This document shows, piece after piece, positions 54,229-62,864 of a stretch of 64,000 bases of DNA (its first letter is position 1; each line of letters begins with the position of its first letter). The translations under genes and the position numbers were made by a program. The notes beneath the pieces are model-generated. The model worked only from the letters and a program-made list of their open reading frames with translations, had not been told where the DNA came from and did no database searches. Source of the DNA: Deltaproteobacteria bacterium (lineage in GTDB: Bacteria > Myxococcota_A > Polyangia > Nannocystales > Nannocystaceae); contig JADJEE010000012.1 in the NCBI GenBank assembly GCA_016709225.1, positions 3,453,501-3,517,500 of the forward strand. The letters are read 5' to 3'.

Positions 54229-55923
54229 ATGGCCACGCAAACCTCGAAGCTGGTCCTCGCGCTGCTGCCACTGACCGGTGCCTGCTATCGCGGGGTCGAC
54301 ACCCAGGCATCGGGTGCCGCGGACGGTGGGGGATCCGACGCCGGTGAGTCCGGTGCCGAGGACCCGTACTGCGAGGCCGACGCGATGCCGGGTCCGATGA
54401 CCCAGTTCGTGCGGCTCACCCACGGCCAGTACGACAACACCGTGCGCGACCTCTTGGGTGTGCAGGACCGCCCCTCGGCCGCCTTCCTCGCCGACACCGC
54501 GGTGAAGGGCTTCACCAACAACGCCGATCAGCTGGTCGTCAACGATCGTCTCGCCCGCGACTATCGCCGTGCGGCCGAGGCGATCGCCGCCGATCTGCTG
54601 GCCGATACCCCGCGGCTCTCGGGGGTGGTCGGCTGCGAGCCCGCGGCCGACCCGATGCCGTGCGTCGACCAGTTCATCGACCGCTTCGGCCGTCGCGCCT
54701 TCCGCCGCCCCATCACCGCCGACGAGCACGCAGCGTTCGTCGACATCTACGCCAGGGGTGCAGGGCTCTACGAGGGGGGCACCGCCTTCGAGCAGGGCAT
54801 CGCGCTGGTGATCGAGACGATGCTGCAGGCGCCGAGCTTCTTGTATCGCGTCGAGCTCAGCACGCCGGGCCCCGACGACGCCGTGGTCGCGCTCGATGGC
54901 TGGGAGATCGCCGCGCGCCTCTCGTACATGCTGTGGAACTCGATGCCCGACGACGCGCTGCTCGACGCCGCCGAGGCCGGCGAGCTCGACGACGCCGCCG
55001 GTATCGAGGCGCACGCACGGCGCCTGCTGGCTGACGCGCGCGCGGCCGACCCCGTACAGGATTTCCACAGCCAGTGGCTCCGCATGGACCGCTACTCGAA
55101 CATCTCGAAGGACCCCGACCTGTTCCCCGACTTCGACGCCGAGACCCCGGCCTCGATGGCGGCCGAGACCCGGGAGTTCTTCCGCTCGCTGATCCTCGAG
55201 CAGGACGCGACCTTCGCCGACCTCATGACCTCGCGCAGCACGTTCGTCGACGATCGGCTGGCGCGGATCTACGGCCTCGCGGGTGGCTTCGGCGACACGC
55301 TCACGCCGGTCGAGGTCGATCCCGCGACGCGTGCCGGCTTCCTCACCCACCCGGGCTTCCTGGCCGCCAACGCGTACTTTGGTGAGAGCTCGCCGATCCA
55401 TCGCGGGACCTTCGTGCAGCGCCAGGTGCTGTGCACCGAGATCCCCGACCCGCCGCCGGGCGTGGACCTGCAGCTGCCCCCCGCCGACGAGAACATCCGC
55501 ACCACCCGTCAACGTGTCGAGCAGCACACCTCGCCCGAGCAGTGCGCGCCGTGCCACGCGATGATCAACGCGCCGGGCTACGCGTTCGAGAACTTCGACG
55601 CGATGGGCACGCTGCGCAGCGTCGACAACGGTGAGCCGGTCGACACCGTGGCCTCGTTCACCAATCCCGACGGCACCTCGATGAGCTTCACGGGCGCGGT
55701 CGACATGATCGAGCAGCTCGCGACCTCGGATGTCGCCAAGCGCTGCTACAGCACGCAGTGGTTCCGCTATGCCAGCGCGCGCGCCGAGACCTCTGCTGAC
55801 ACCTGCACGCTCGACGGCCTGCACGAGGCCATGCTCGCGCAGGACTACGACGTACAAGAGCTGCTGGTCGCGCTGACGCAGACTGCCAGCTTCCGATTCC
55901 GCGCTGCGCAAGGGGGCGAGTGA
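54229..55923 (+). CDS. DUF1592-type c-type cytochrome lipoprotein
   Basis: 564 residues from ATG 54229. The signal ends LTGAC (Cys 19). The full DUF1587-1595-1592-1588-1585 order is visible: RLTHGQYDNTVRDLLGV (about 60), FGRRAFRRPIT (about 155), LDGWEIAARLSYMLW (about 220), RAGFLTHPGFLAAN followed by HRGTFVQRQVLC (about 370-400) and the C-terminal ASARAETSADTC. A single heme c motif CAPCH lies near residue 441. Such proteins are envelope-associated and often encoded with DUF1552 partners, as here. Electron donor and substrate are unknown. Confidence 0.9.
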   Translation: MATQTSKLVLALLPLTGACYRGVDTQASGAADGGGSDAGESGAEDPYCEADAMPGPMTQFVRLTHGQYDNTVRDLLGVQDRPSAAFLADTAVKGFTNNADQLVVNDRLARDYRRAAEAIAADLLADTPRLSGVVGCEPAADPMPCVDQFIDRFGRRAFRRPITADEHAAFVDIYARGAGLYEGGTAFEQGIALVIETMLQAPSFLYRVELSTPGPDDAVVALDGWEIAARLSYMLWNSMPDDALLDAAEAGELDDAAGIEAHARRLLADARAADPVQDFHSQWLRMDRYSNISKDPDLFPDFDAETPASMAAETREFFRSLILEQDATFADLMTSRSTFVDDRLARIYGLAGGFGDTLTPVEVDPATRAGFLTHPGFLAANAYFGESSPIHRGTFVQRQVLCTEIPDPPPGVDLQLPPADENIRTTRQRVEQHTSPEQCAPCHAMINAPGYAFENFDAMGTLRSVDNGEPVDTVASFTNPDGTSMSFTGAVDMIEQLATSDVAKRCYSTQWFRYASARAETSADTCTLDGLHEAMLAQDYDVQELLVALTQTASFRFRAAQGGE

Positions 55924-57338
55924 ACATGAAACGACGCAACTTCCTCCGGGGCGCCGGTGGCATCGCGGTCGCGCTGCCGATGCTCGAGTCGATGCTGCCC
56001 CGCCGTGCACGTGCGGCCGACGACGGCACACCTCGACGCTTCGTTGGCTTCTGCTGCTGCAACGGCGTCGAGATCACGCGCTTCTGGCCCACCTCACCGT
56101 ATGGTGCGCTGACGGCCGCGGGCCTCGCGGGCACCGCACTCGAGCCGCTCTCCGCCCACGTCGACAAGATGCTGGTCCCCCGCGGCATCCACACCGTGCC
56201 TCGTGGCTTCGGCTGGGACCCGGTCGCCGGCTGCGACCACGTCAAGGGCGTCGGCCACCGCCTCACCGCGCGGCCACTCGACGAAGGCACGCTCTACGCC
56301 ACCGGTGCATCGCTCGATCAGGTGATCGCGACCCAGCGCAACGACGGCGGCACACCGGCGCTCAACTTGCACGTCGGCTACCGCTACCAGGGCACCAACG
56401 GCGTGGTCTCGTACACCGGTGCCAACGGCCCTGCGGTGGGCGAGAACAACCCGTGGCTGGTCTACCAAGACCTCATGGGCCTGTCGAACCTCGACGACGT
56501 CGCGATCATGCGCCTGACCGCGCGGCGCGAGAGCGTGCTCGATCTGGTCGAGCGCGACTTCAACCGCATCGGCGGTGGCAGCATCTCGCAGGCCGATCGG
56601 GCCAAGCTCGACATGCACCTCACCGCGATCCGTGACCTCGAGGTCGGCATGGGTGAGGCGGGGTTGATCCCGTGCATGCTCGACGACGGCCGTGTGTCGG
56701 AGCTGCAGGCGCTCGAGGGGGCCAACGTCGATGCCGACAGCGAGTACAAGCGCATCGGCCTGCTGCAGATGGACATCCTCGCGCTCGCGCTGGCGTGCGG
56801 CGCCAATCATGCCGCAACGCTGATGTGGGGCTCCGAGGCCGGTGGCCCGGTCTTCACGTGGGACGGCATGAGCCACCAGTACAACCACCACAAGCTGTCG
56901 CACGGCAACACCGCCGACGACTGCTCGGGCTCGGCGGTGGACGGCTACCTCGACATGCTGTTCGACATCGATCGCTGGTATGCCACCCAGCTGGCGTACC
57001 TGCTCGATCAGCTCGATGCCTACACCGAAGGCGACGGCACCGTGCTCGATCACACCGCGGTGATGTGGACCAACAACCTCTCGGACGGCAAGGCCCACCA
57101 CTTCATGGACATGCCGTACGTGATGTTCGGCTCCTGCGGCGGCTACCTGCGCACGGGGCAGTACATCAAGGTCACCGCGCAGGACAGCACCGTCAACGAC
57201 GTCGACGCGCCGCACAACAAGCTGCTCACGACCATCGCCAACGCCTGCGGAGTGACCGACGACACCGGTGGGCCGCTGACGATCTTCGGTGATCCGGCGT
57301 TCGCCGAGGCCGGCGAGTTCGACGCGCTCAAGGCCTGA
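55920..57338 (+). CDS. Tat-exported DUF1552 family protein
   Basis: 472 residues from GTG 55920, which overlaps the cytochrome stop by 4 bases (GTGA); the ATG at 55926 (470 residues) is the alternative start. The N-terminus MKRRNFLRG is a twin-arginine signal. The rest follows DUF1552, a partner of DUF1592 proteins in Planctomycetes and Myxococcota; recognisable parts include NGVEITRFWP, GVGHRLTARP and HHKLSHG. Function unknown; it is likely to be exported together with the cytochrome. It mirrors the cytochrome/DUF1501 pair at 6-9.7 kb. Confidence 0.88.
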   Translation: MNMKRRNFLRGAGGIAVALPMLESMLPRRARAADDGTPRRFVGFCCCNGVEITRFWPTSPYGALTAAGLAGTALEPLSAHVDKMLVPRGIHTVPRGFGWDPVAGCDHVKGVGHRLTARPLDEGTLYATGASLDQVIATQRNDGGTPALNLHVGYRYQGTNGVVSYTGANGPAVGENNPWLVYQDLMGLSNLDDVAIMRLTARRESVLDLVERDFNRIGGGSISQADRAKLDMHLTAIRDLEVGMGEAGLIPCMLDDGRVSELQALEGANVDADSEYKRIGLLQMDILALALACGANHAATLMWGSEAGGPVFTWDGMSHQYNHHKLSHGNTADDCSGSAVDGYLDMLFDIDRWYATQLAYLLDQLDAYTEGDGTVLDHTAVMWTNNLSDGKAHHFMDMPYVMFGSCGGYLRTGQYIKVTAQDSTVNDVDAPHNKLLTTIANACGVTDDTGGPLTIFGDPAFAEAGEFDALKA

Positions 57339-57353
57339 CCTGCAAGCCACCTT

Positions 57354-57368
57354 GGTTCTGCTAGAACC
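57354..57368 (+). terminator. Small hairpin after the DUF1552 gene
   Basis: GGTTCT-GCT-AGAACC, 15 bases after the stop, extendable with mismatches on both sides. No T-run. Weak terminator candidate. Confidence 0.3.
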
Positions 57369-57407
57369 TGGGAGCGTCGCGGCCGTCGCCGCGCGCCCCC
57401 CAGGTCG

Positions 57408-58328
<921 letters not shown>

Positions 58329-59813
58329 TCAGCCGCGCCTCGCGAGCGCCGCACGGGCGTGCTCGCGATCGTCGAAGTGGATGGTCTGACCTGCGAGCTG
58401 CTGGTAGTCCTCGTGGCCCTTGCCAGCGACGACCACCAGATCGTCGTCGTCGGCAAGCGCGATCGCCATCGCGATCGCGGCCGCGCGATCGACCTCGCGC
58501 GTGACCTTGGCCGCCAGTGCGGACGGCATGCCGGCGAGCATGTCGTCGACGATGCGCTCGGGCGATTCGCTGCGCGGGTTGTCGGAGGTGGCGAAGAAGC
58601 GGTCGGCGTCGCGGGCCGCGATGCCGCCCATCAGCGGTCGCTTGCTGGGATCGCGATCGCCTCCGCAGCCGAGCACCACCCACAGCCGCCCGCGTGCGAG
58701 CGGTCGCAGCACCGCGAGCGTGCGCTCGACCGCGTCGGGGGTGTGGGCGTAGTCGACGATCACCGTGGGGCCACCGCCGCCCTCACCTCGGACCGGCTCG
58801 AGCCGACCAGGGGCGCCGTGGGCGTGTGCGAGCCCCTGCGCGATCGCTTCGGGCGCGAGTCCCAGCGCGAGCGCGAGGCCGGTGGTGACCATGAGGTTGT
58901 CGAGGTTGAACGGGCCCAGCAGCGGGCTCGACAGCTCGACGCGCCCCATTGGCGTCTCCAGCCATCCACGCGTGCCGGTGTCGGCGAAGACGATCGCGTC
59001 GGCGTGGATCTCGGCGGTCGGGTCTTGTCGAGAGGCGCGCCATGCCCTCGCGCCCGCGGCGGTTGCGGCCGCGAGGAAGCTCGCCGCCGCGGGCTGCCCG
59101 TCGACGGCCGCCACCGCGATGCCGTCGCGCCGCAGATAGGTCGACGGCAGCAGGCACTTGGCGCGCAGGTAGTCGTCCATGTCGCGATGGAAATCGAGGT
59201 GGTCCTGGCTGAAGCTGGTGAGCCCGACGCCTGCGAACCGCAGCGGTGCGACGCGTGCCTGCGCGAGCGCATGCGACGACGCCTCCATCACGACATCGGT
59301 GGCGCCGCGGCGGCGGGCGTCGGCCAGCAACGCCTGCAGTTCGAGTGGGAAGGGGGTCGTGAAGCTGCTGCGATCCTCGTGGTCGACGAGCCAGTTGCCG
59401 GTGGTCCCGAGCCGCGCGTGGGCGCGGCCGGCCGTCCGCAGGATCGCGCCGACCAGGTGCGCCGTGGTGGTCTTGCCGTTGGTGCCGGTGACGGCGGCGA
59501 GCCGCAGGTGCTCGCCAGGGTCGCCGTGCGCGTGCGCGGCGATGATCGGCAGCGCCGCCCAGGTGTCGGGCACCGATACGTGGGGGCCGTCGGTGGTGAA
59601 GCCCTCGCGCACGACCACCGCCGCGGCACCGCGCGCGAGCACCTCGGGCACGAATCGATGGGCGTCGTGCGACGCCCCGGTGAGCGCGACGAAGAGGTCC
59701 CCCGGCGCGACGCGTCGTGAGTCGGTGGCGACCGCAGCGATCGCCGTGGCGGCGTCGCAACGAACCATGCGTGCGTCCGTGACGCCCTGCAGCAGCTGGC
59801 CCAGCGTGATCAT
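58329..59813 (-). CDS. murE: UDP-N-acetylmuramoyl-tripeptide synthetase, meso-DAP type
   Basis: 494 residues from ATG 59813, overlapping the upstream lipoprotein stop by 4 bases. It adds the third peptide residue. P-loop VTGTNGKTTTAH near residue 112, EASSHAL, VDYAHTPD and GCGGDRDPSKRP are all typical MurE motifs. The substrate-selecting motif DNPR (in SDNPRSESPE) points to meso-diaminopimelate rather than lysine, as expected of a Gram-negative. It is isolated from the other mur genes and coupled to a lipoprotein gene instead. Confidence 0.94.
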   Translation of the reverse strand: MITLGQLLQGVTDARMVRCDAATAIAAVATDSRRVAPGDLFVALTGASHDAHRFVPEVLARGAAAVVVREGFTTDGPHVSVPDTWAALPIIAAHAHGDPGEHLRLAAVTGTNGKTTTAHLVGAILRTAGRAHARLGTTGNWLVDHEDRSSFTTPFPLELQALLADARRRGATDVVMEASSHALAQARVAPLRFAGVGLTSFSQDHLDFHRDMDDYLRAKCLLPSTYLRRDGIAVAAVDGQPAAASFLAAATAAGARAWRASRQDPTAEIHADAIVFADTGTRGWLETPMGRVELSSPLLGPFNLDNLMVTTGLALALGLAPEAIAQGLAHAHGAPGRLEPVRGEGGGGPTVIVDYAHTPDAVERTLAVLRPLARGRLWVVLGCGGDRDPSKRPLMGGIAARDADRFFATSDNPRSESPERIVDDMLAGMPSALAAKVTREVDRAAAIAMAIALADDDDLVVVAGKGHEDYQQLAGQTIHFDDREHARAALARRG

Positions 59814-60517
59814 GGCGTCTCGTCGGCGATGGCGTCGCGGGTGAGGCGGAAGAGGCGTGGGCTCTCGCGGATCAACATCTCGAGGTCGACCGTGCGCTTG
59901 GTGCGGTAGACGAAGCCCACCAGGTGGGTCTCGCGTCGCCAGGTCACCAGGTACGCGCGCTCGTCGATCGACGTTCCCGCATCGACGCGGTTGAGCTGGC
60001 TGAACCCGATCTTCACGCCATCGACGACCTCGACCCGCGGCATGCCAGCGATGGCGCGATCGACCGCCTCGGGATCGCGGCCGTCGAGCGGTTGGTAGAT
60101 CGGCTCGACCACGGTCTCGCTGTCGACCGCCTGGTTGATCGTCACGCCGATCTCGAGGGCGACCGGGGCCACCTGCACGCCCTTGGCGACCACGCTGCCC
60201 ATGTCGGTGCCCTCGGCCTGCGCGCCGAGCCAGGCGAGCGCGTCCTTGCTGAGCTGGCCGGTGTCGGTGAGCCCCGCCCACGCGCGTTTGCTGCGATCCA
60301 TCGCGTCGGCGGCGGACTTGCCGGCGCCGTCGACCGCCTGCTTGGCGGCATCGACCTGCTTGCTGGCATCGTCGGCGACCTGCGCCGCGGTCTGTTTGGC
60401 GGCGTCGACCTGCTTGCCGGCGCCGTCGACCGCTGCGGTCACCTGCGCGGTGGTGTCGTCACAGGCGAGCAGGAGCGTCGTCGTGACCACGATGGCGCGC
60501 AGCAAGACGGGGGGCAT
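59810..60517 (-). CDS. Lipoprotein with amphipathic repeat, coupled to murE
   Basis: 235 residues. The signal ends LLLAC (Cys 19). Residues about 25-75 repeat an AAKQ/VDAAKQ pattern (GKQVDAAKQTAAQVADDASK), likely to be a helical or coiled-coil stalk. The remaining 150 residues are a folded domain (VKIGFSQLNRVDAGTS; TWRRETHLVGFVYRTKR). No family recognised. Its coupling to murE by ATGA overlap suggests an envelope role, for example linked to cell-wall assembly, but this is inference. Confidence 0.72.
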   Translation of the reverse strand: MPPVLLRAIVVTTTLLLACDDTTAQVTAAVDGAGKQVDAAKQTAAQVADDASKQVDAAKQAVDGAGKSAADAMDRSKRAWAGLTDTGQLSKDALAWLGAQAEGTDMGSVVAKGVQVAPVALEIGVTINQAVDSETVVEPIYQPLDGRDPEAVDRAIAGMPRVEVVDGVKIGFSQLNRVDAGTSIDERAYLVTWRRETHLVGFVYRTKRTVDLEMLIRESPRLFRLTRDAIADETP

Positions 60518-60649
60518 GGCCGCATCATAGCAGCGGCCCGATGATCGCGGCCGGTTGGGGCGCGGTGCATCGGGCCGCTTGGGGTCCGGTCGCTTCGCAT
60601 CGGCGCGTGGTCAGTGCCGCCGCGCCGCGGGCTTCGATCGCGATCGCGA

Positions 60650-61258
60650 TCAGCCGCCGCTGCTGGTGCCGGCGCCACCGCTGGAGCCGCCGAGGCCACA
60701 CGCGGTGGTGACGGCTTCGAGCTCGGTCGGGCACGCCGAGCCGCGCGACAGCGCCGTGCAGTCGGCGGTCGAGAGGCACGCGTAGAGATCCTCGGCCGCG
60801 GCGACGCAGTCGGCATAGCGGGCGCCGAGTCCGAGCGCGTAGGTGCAGTAGTACGCGGCGTAGGTCGGGTCCTTGCCGATGCCACACTCGACGTAGTGGG
60901 CGCCGTAGGCCTCGCACACCGCGGGCACGTCACCGGTGGTGGAGTCGGCGGCGGTCGGGTCGGTGTCGGTCGCGGAGGCCGAGTCGGTGGCCGAAGCCGA
61001 GGCCGAGGCCGAGTCGGTGGCCGAGGCGGAGGCCGAAGCCGAAGCCGAAGCCGACGCGCTGGCGGAGTCGGTGGCCGAAGCCGAGGCGGAGGCCGAGTCG
61101 GTGGCGGAGGCCGACGCGCTCGCCGAAGCCGACGCGGACGCACCGGTGCTGTCGGCACCCGTGTCGCCGTCGTCGCTGGTGATCACGCAGCCGGCGAGGG
61201 GCAGCGCCGCCAGCGAGAGGAGAAAGCCGAGTTGGTGGTTCCGAGTATCGAAGTGCAT
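60650..61258 (-). CDS. Eight-cysteine lipoprotein with Ser/Ala repeat linker
   Basis: 202 residues. The signal ends LAGC (Cys 24). A linker of SASA and SATDSA units runs from about residue 38 to 100. A C-terminal domain with eight cysteines (VCEAY, YVEC, YYC, ADCVAAAEDLYAC, ADC, SAC, TAC) aligns with that of the lipoprotein at 53284. A short Gly/Ser tail follows. Paralogous surface protein of unknown function. The linker repeats are tandem at DNA level. Confidence 0.75.
   Translation of the reverse strand: MHFDTRNHQLGFLLSLAALPLAGCVITSDDGDTGADSTGASASASASASASATDSASASASATDSASASASASASASASATDSASASASATDSASATDTDPTAADSTTGDVPAVCEAYGAHYVECGIGKDPTYAAYYCTYALGLGARYADCVAAAEDLYACLSTADCTALSRGSACPTELEAVTTACGLGGSSGGAGTSSGG
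60970..61140. repeat. Short tandem repeats encoding SASA linker
   Basis: Repeated GCCGAGGCC-, GAGTCGGTG- and GAAGCC-type hexamer-like units in the 60650 lipoprotein. Because the units are multiples of three bases, slippage would change linker length in frame. Confidence 0.75.
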
Positions 61259-61322
61259 GGTGACCGGCGGACCTTAGCAGCGCGGGCCACGGCTCGGCAA
61301 TGTGACAGCGCTGTCGTGGACG

Positions 61323-61976
61323 TCAGCCACCGACCGGTGCGGCGGACACCACCATCGGGTCGCTCTGTCCGGTCGAGGCCGCGTTCGGTGTCACGGTGGT
61401 CGCACGCCACAGGTCGTGCCCCTCGGCGTCGATGCCTCGGATTCCAGTCGTTTCGGAGATGTCGACCGTGACCACCGGAAGCGCTTCGCCGTCGCACAGC
61501 GCGGTGTCGGAGGTCGGAATCGGGCCGAACAACAGCGTGCCGTCGTTCATCGCCTCGCTCACCTGATAGGTGACGGCGAGCTGTTGCACCGTATCGATGC
61601 GCTGGGTGATCCACACGATCTCGCAGGGGCTGTGATCGATGTCATCTCCGCACAGGCGCGATTTCCAGCCTTCGCCACCGGCGGAGCCGTCGCCGAAGAT
61701 CTGTTGCCCGAAGTTGCCGTACTGTCGCATCTGCGGGTTGTCGGCGTAGAACGTCGTCAGGCAGGGGCCATAGTTCATCGTTGCGACGATGGTGTCGGTG
61801 CCGGCATAGGTCGCCGCGTCGCCCTCGAAGCGCAGCGCGACGAAGCCGTGGGTGAGGGCTTCATCGCCGCCGGTGGAGGCCCCGGCATCTCCGCCGCCGC
61901 CGCTGCCGTCGGAGCTGCCGCCGCATGCGGCGAGGAACGCCATCGAGACCAGGAGGAGCTGTCGAGAGGTGGGCAC
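61323..61976 (-). CDS. Lipoprotein of unknown function
   Basis: 217 residues from GTG 61976, chosen because it puts the signal peptide at the N-terminus (ends FLAAC, Cys 18). The frame is open further to 62231 but low-complexity and overlapping the next gene region. A short Gly/Ser linker is followed by a domain of about 170 residues with four or five cysteines and strands such as YAGTDTIVATMNYG. No family recognised. Confidence 0.68.
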   Translation of the reverse strand: MPTSRQLLLVSMAFLAACGGSSDGSGGGGDAGASTGGDEALTHGFVALRFEGDAATYAGTDTIVATMNYGPCLTTFYADNPQMRQYGNFGQQIFGDGSAGGEGWKSRLCGDDIDHSPCEIVWITQRIDTVQQLAVTYQVSEAMNDGTLLFGPIPTSDTALCDGEALPVVTVDISETTGIRGIDAEGHDLWRATTVTPNAASTGQSDPMVVSAAPVGG

Positions 61977-62082
61977 GTGTGGGGTTCGTCCTGCGACCTC
62001 GTGGGCCGCGGTCGTGGGTGGAGGCGGGCAGGATCGCATCATTCGAGCCGCGTGCAGGATCGGGCGCGGGTGAGCTGGCGCG

Positions 62083-62853
62083 TCATCGGAACGGCGCCGG
62101 GGCGCGACCGATCGCGACCGCGAGCATGGGTGGGAGCTCGTGGGCCTGCCACACCTCGCAGATGGTGATGCCGTCGTGGGCGACGAGTGCGGTGCCGTCG
62201 TCCTTGGGCGCGGTGCCGCCGTCCTCGGCATCGGGCCAACGCGCGGCCGTCAGCGGCAACGCGGCGCCGCCGGTGGCGAGCGAGAGCACGGTGCCGGTCC
62301 ACCGCAGGCGCTCGATCGTGAACCGACGTCCGACGGGTTCGGCCGGGGCGAAGCGATCGCCCACGCCCGGACCGCAGAGCCCCACGAACTCCCCATCGAC
62401 GCACTCGAGCAGCAGGCGCTCGACCCGGTCGCCACCGAACACCCAAGCGCGCGCCGCCGTGAACGCCAGCGCCTCGAGCTCGGCGCGGCTGCGATCGGCG
62501 ACGTGCAGCTCCCTTCGCAGCGCGCTCGCGATCGCGCGGCGTGGGACCTCGCGACCCGCCAGCGCGCGGCGGTGCGACACCACCGCGCCGGCGGCGATCC
62601 ACAGGCCGGCGCCCGTGAACGCCGAGCCGAGGATGCCGTCGAGCCCCAGCGGCGGCGGGCCGTCGAACCAGCGGCCCAGCCAGTAGTTCAGCACGGTGCC
62701 GAGCAACGCCAGGGTGGCGAACACCGCGAAGCCGCCGCTGATGCCGTGCCCGCCGAACTCGAGCGCGGCGAAGCGGCCGACGTCGCCGGCGAGGAGTCGT
62801 TGCTGCCGGCGCGCCGGCAACCGACGTAGCGTGCGTTGCAGCGAGTGGCTCAC
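62083..62853 (-). CDS. Membrane protein of unknown function
   Basis: 256 residues from GTG 62853 (an upstream extension overlaps the neighbouring gene and is rejected). Two hydrophobic helices lie at about residues 38-62 (GGFAVFATLALLGTVLNYWL) and 75-95 (AFTGAGLWIAAGAVV). The C-terminal 150 residues are soluble, with a beta-rich look. It lies 11 bases after the following gene's stop on the same strand, so the two form an operon. No family recognised. Confidence 0.65.
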   Translation of the reverse strand: MSHSLQRTLRRLPARRQQRLLAGDVGRFAALEFGGHGISGGFAVFATLALLGTVLNYWLGRWFDGPPPLGLDGILGSAFTGAGLWIAAGAVVSHRRALAGREVPRRAIASALRRELHVADRSRAELEALAFTAARAWVFGGDRVERLLLECVDGEFVGLCGPGVGDRFAPAEPVGRRFTIERLRWTGTVLSLATGGAALPLTAARWPDAEDGGTAPKDDGTALVAHDGITICEVWQAHELPPMLAVAIGRAPAPFR

Positions 62854-62864
62854 GCGGACTTTCG

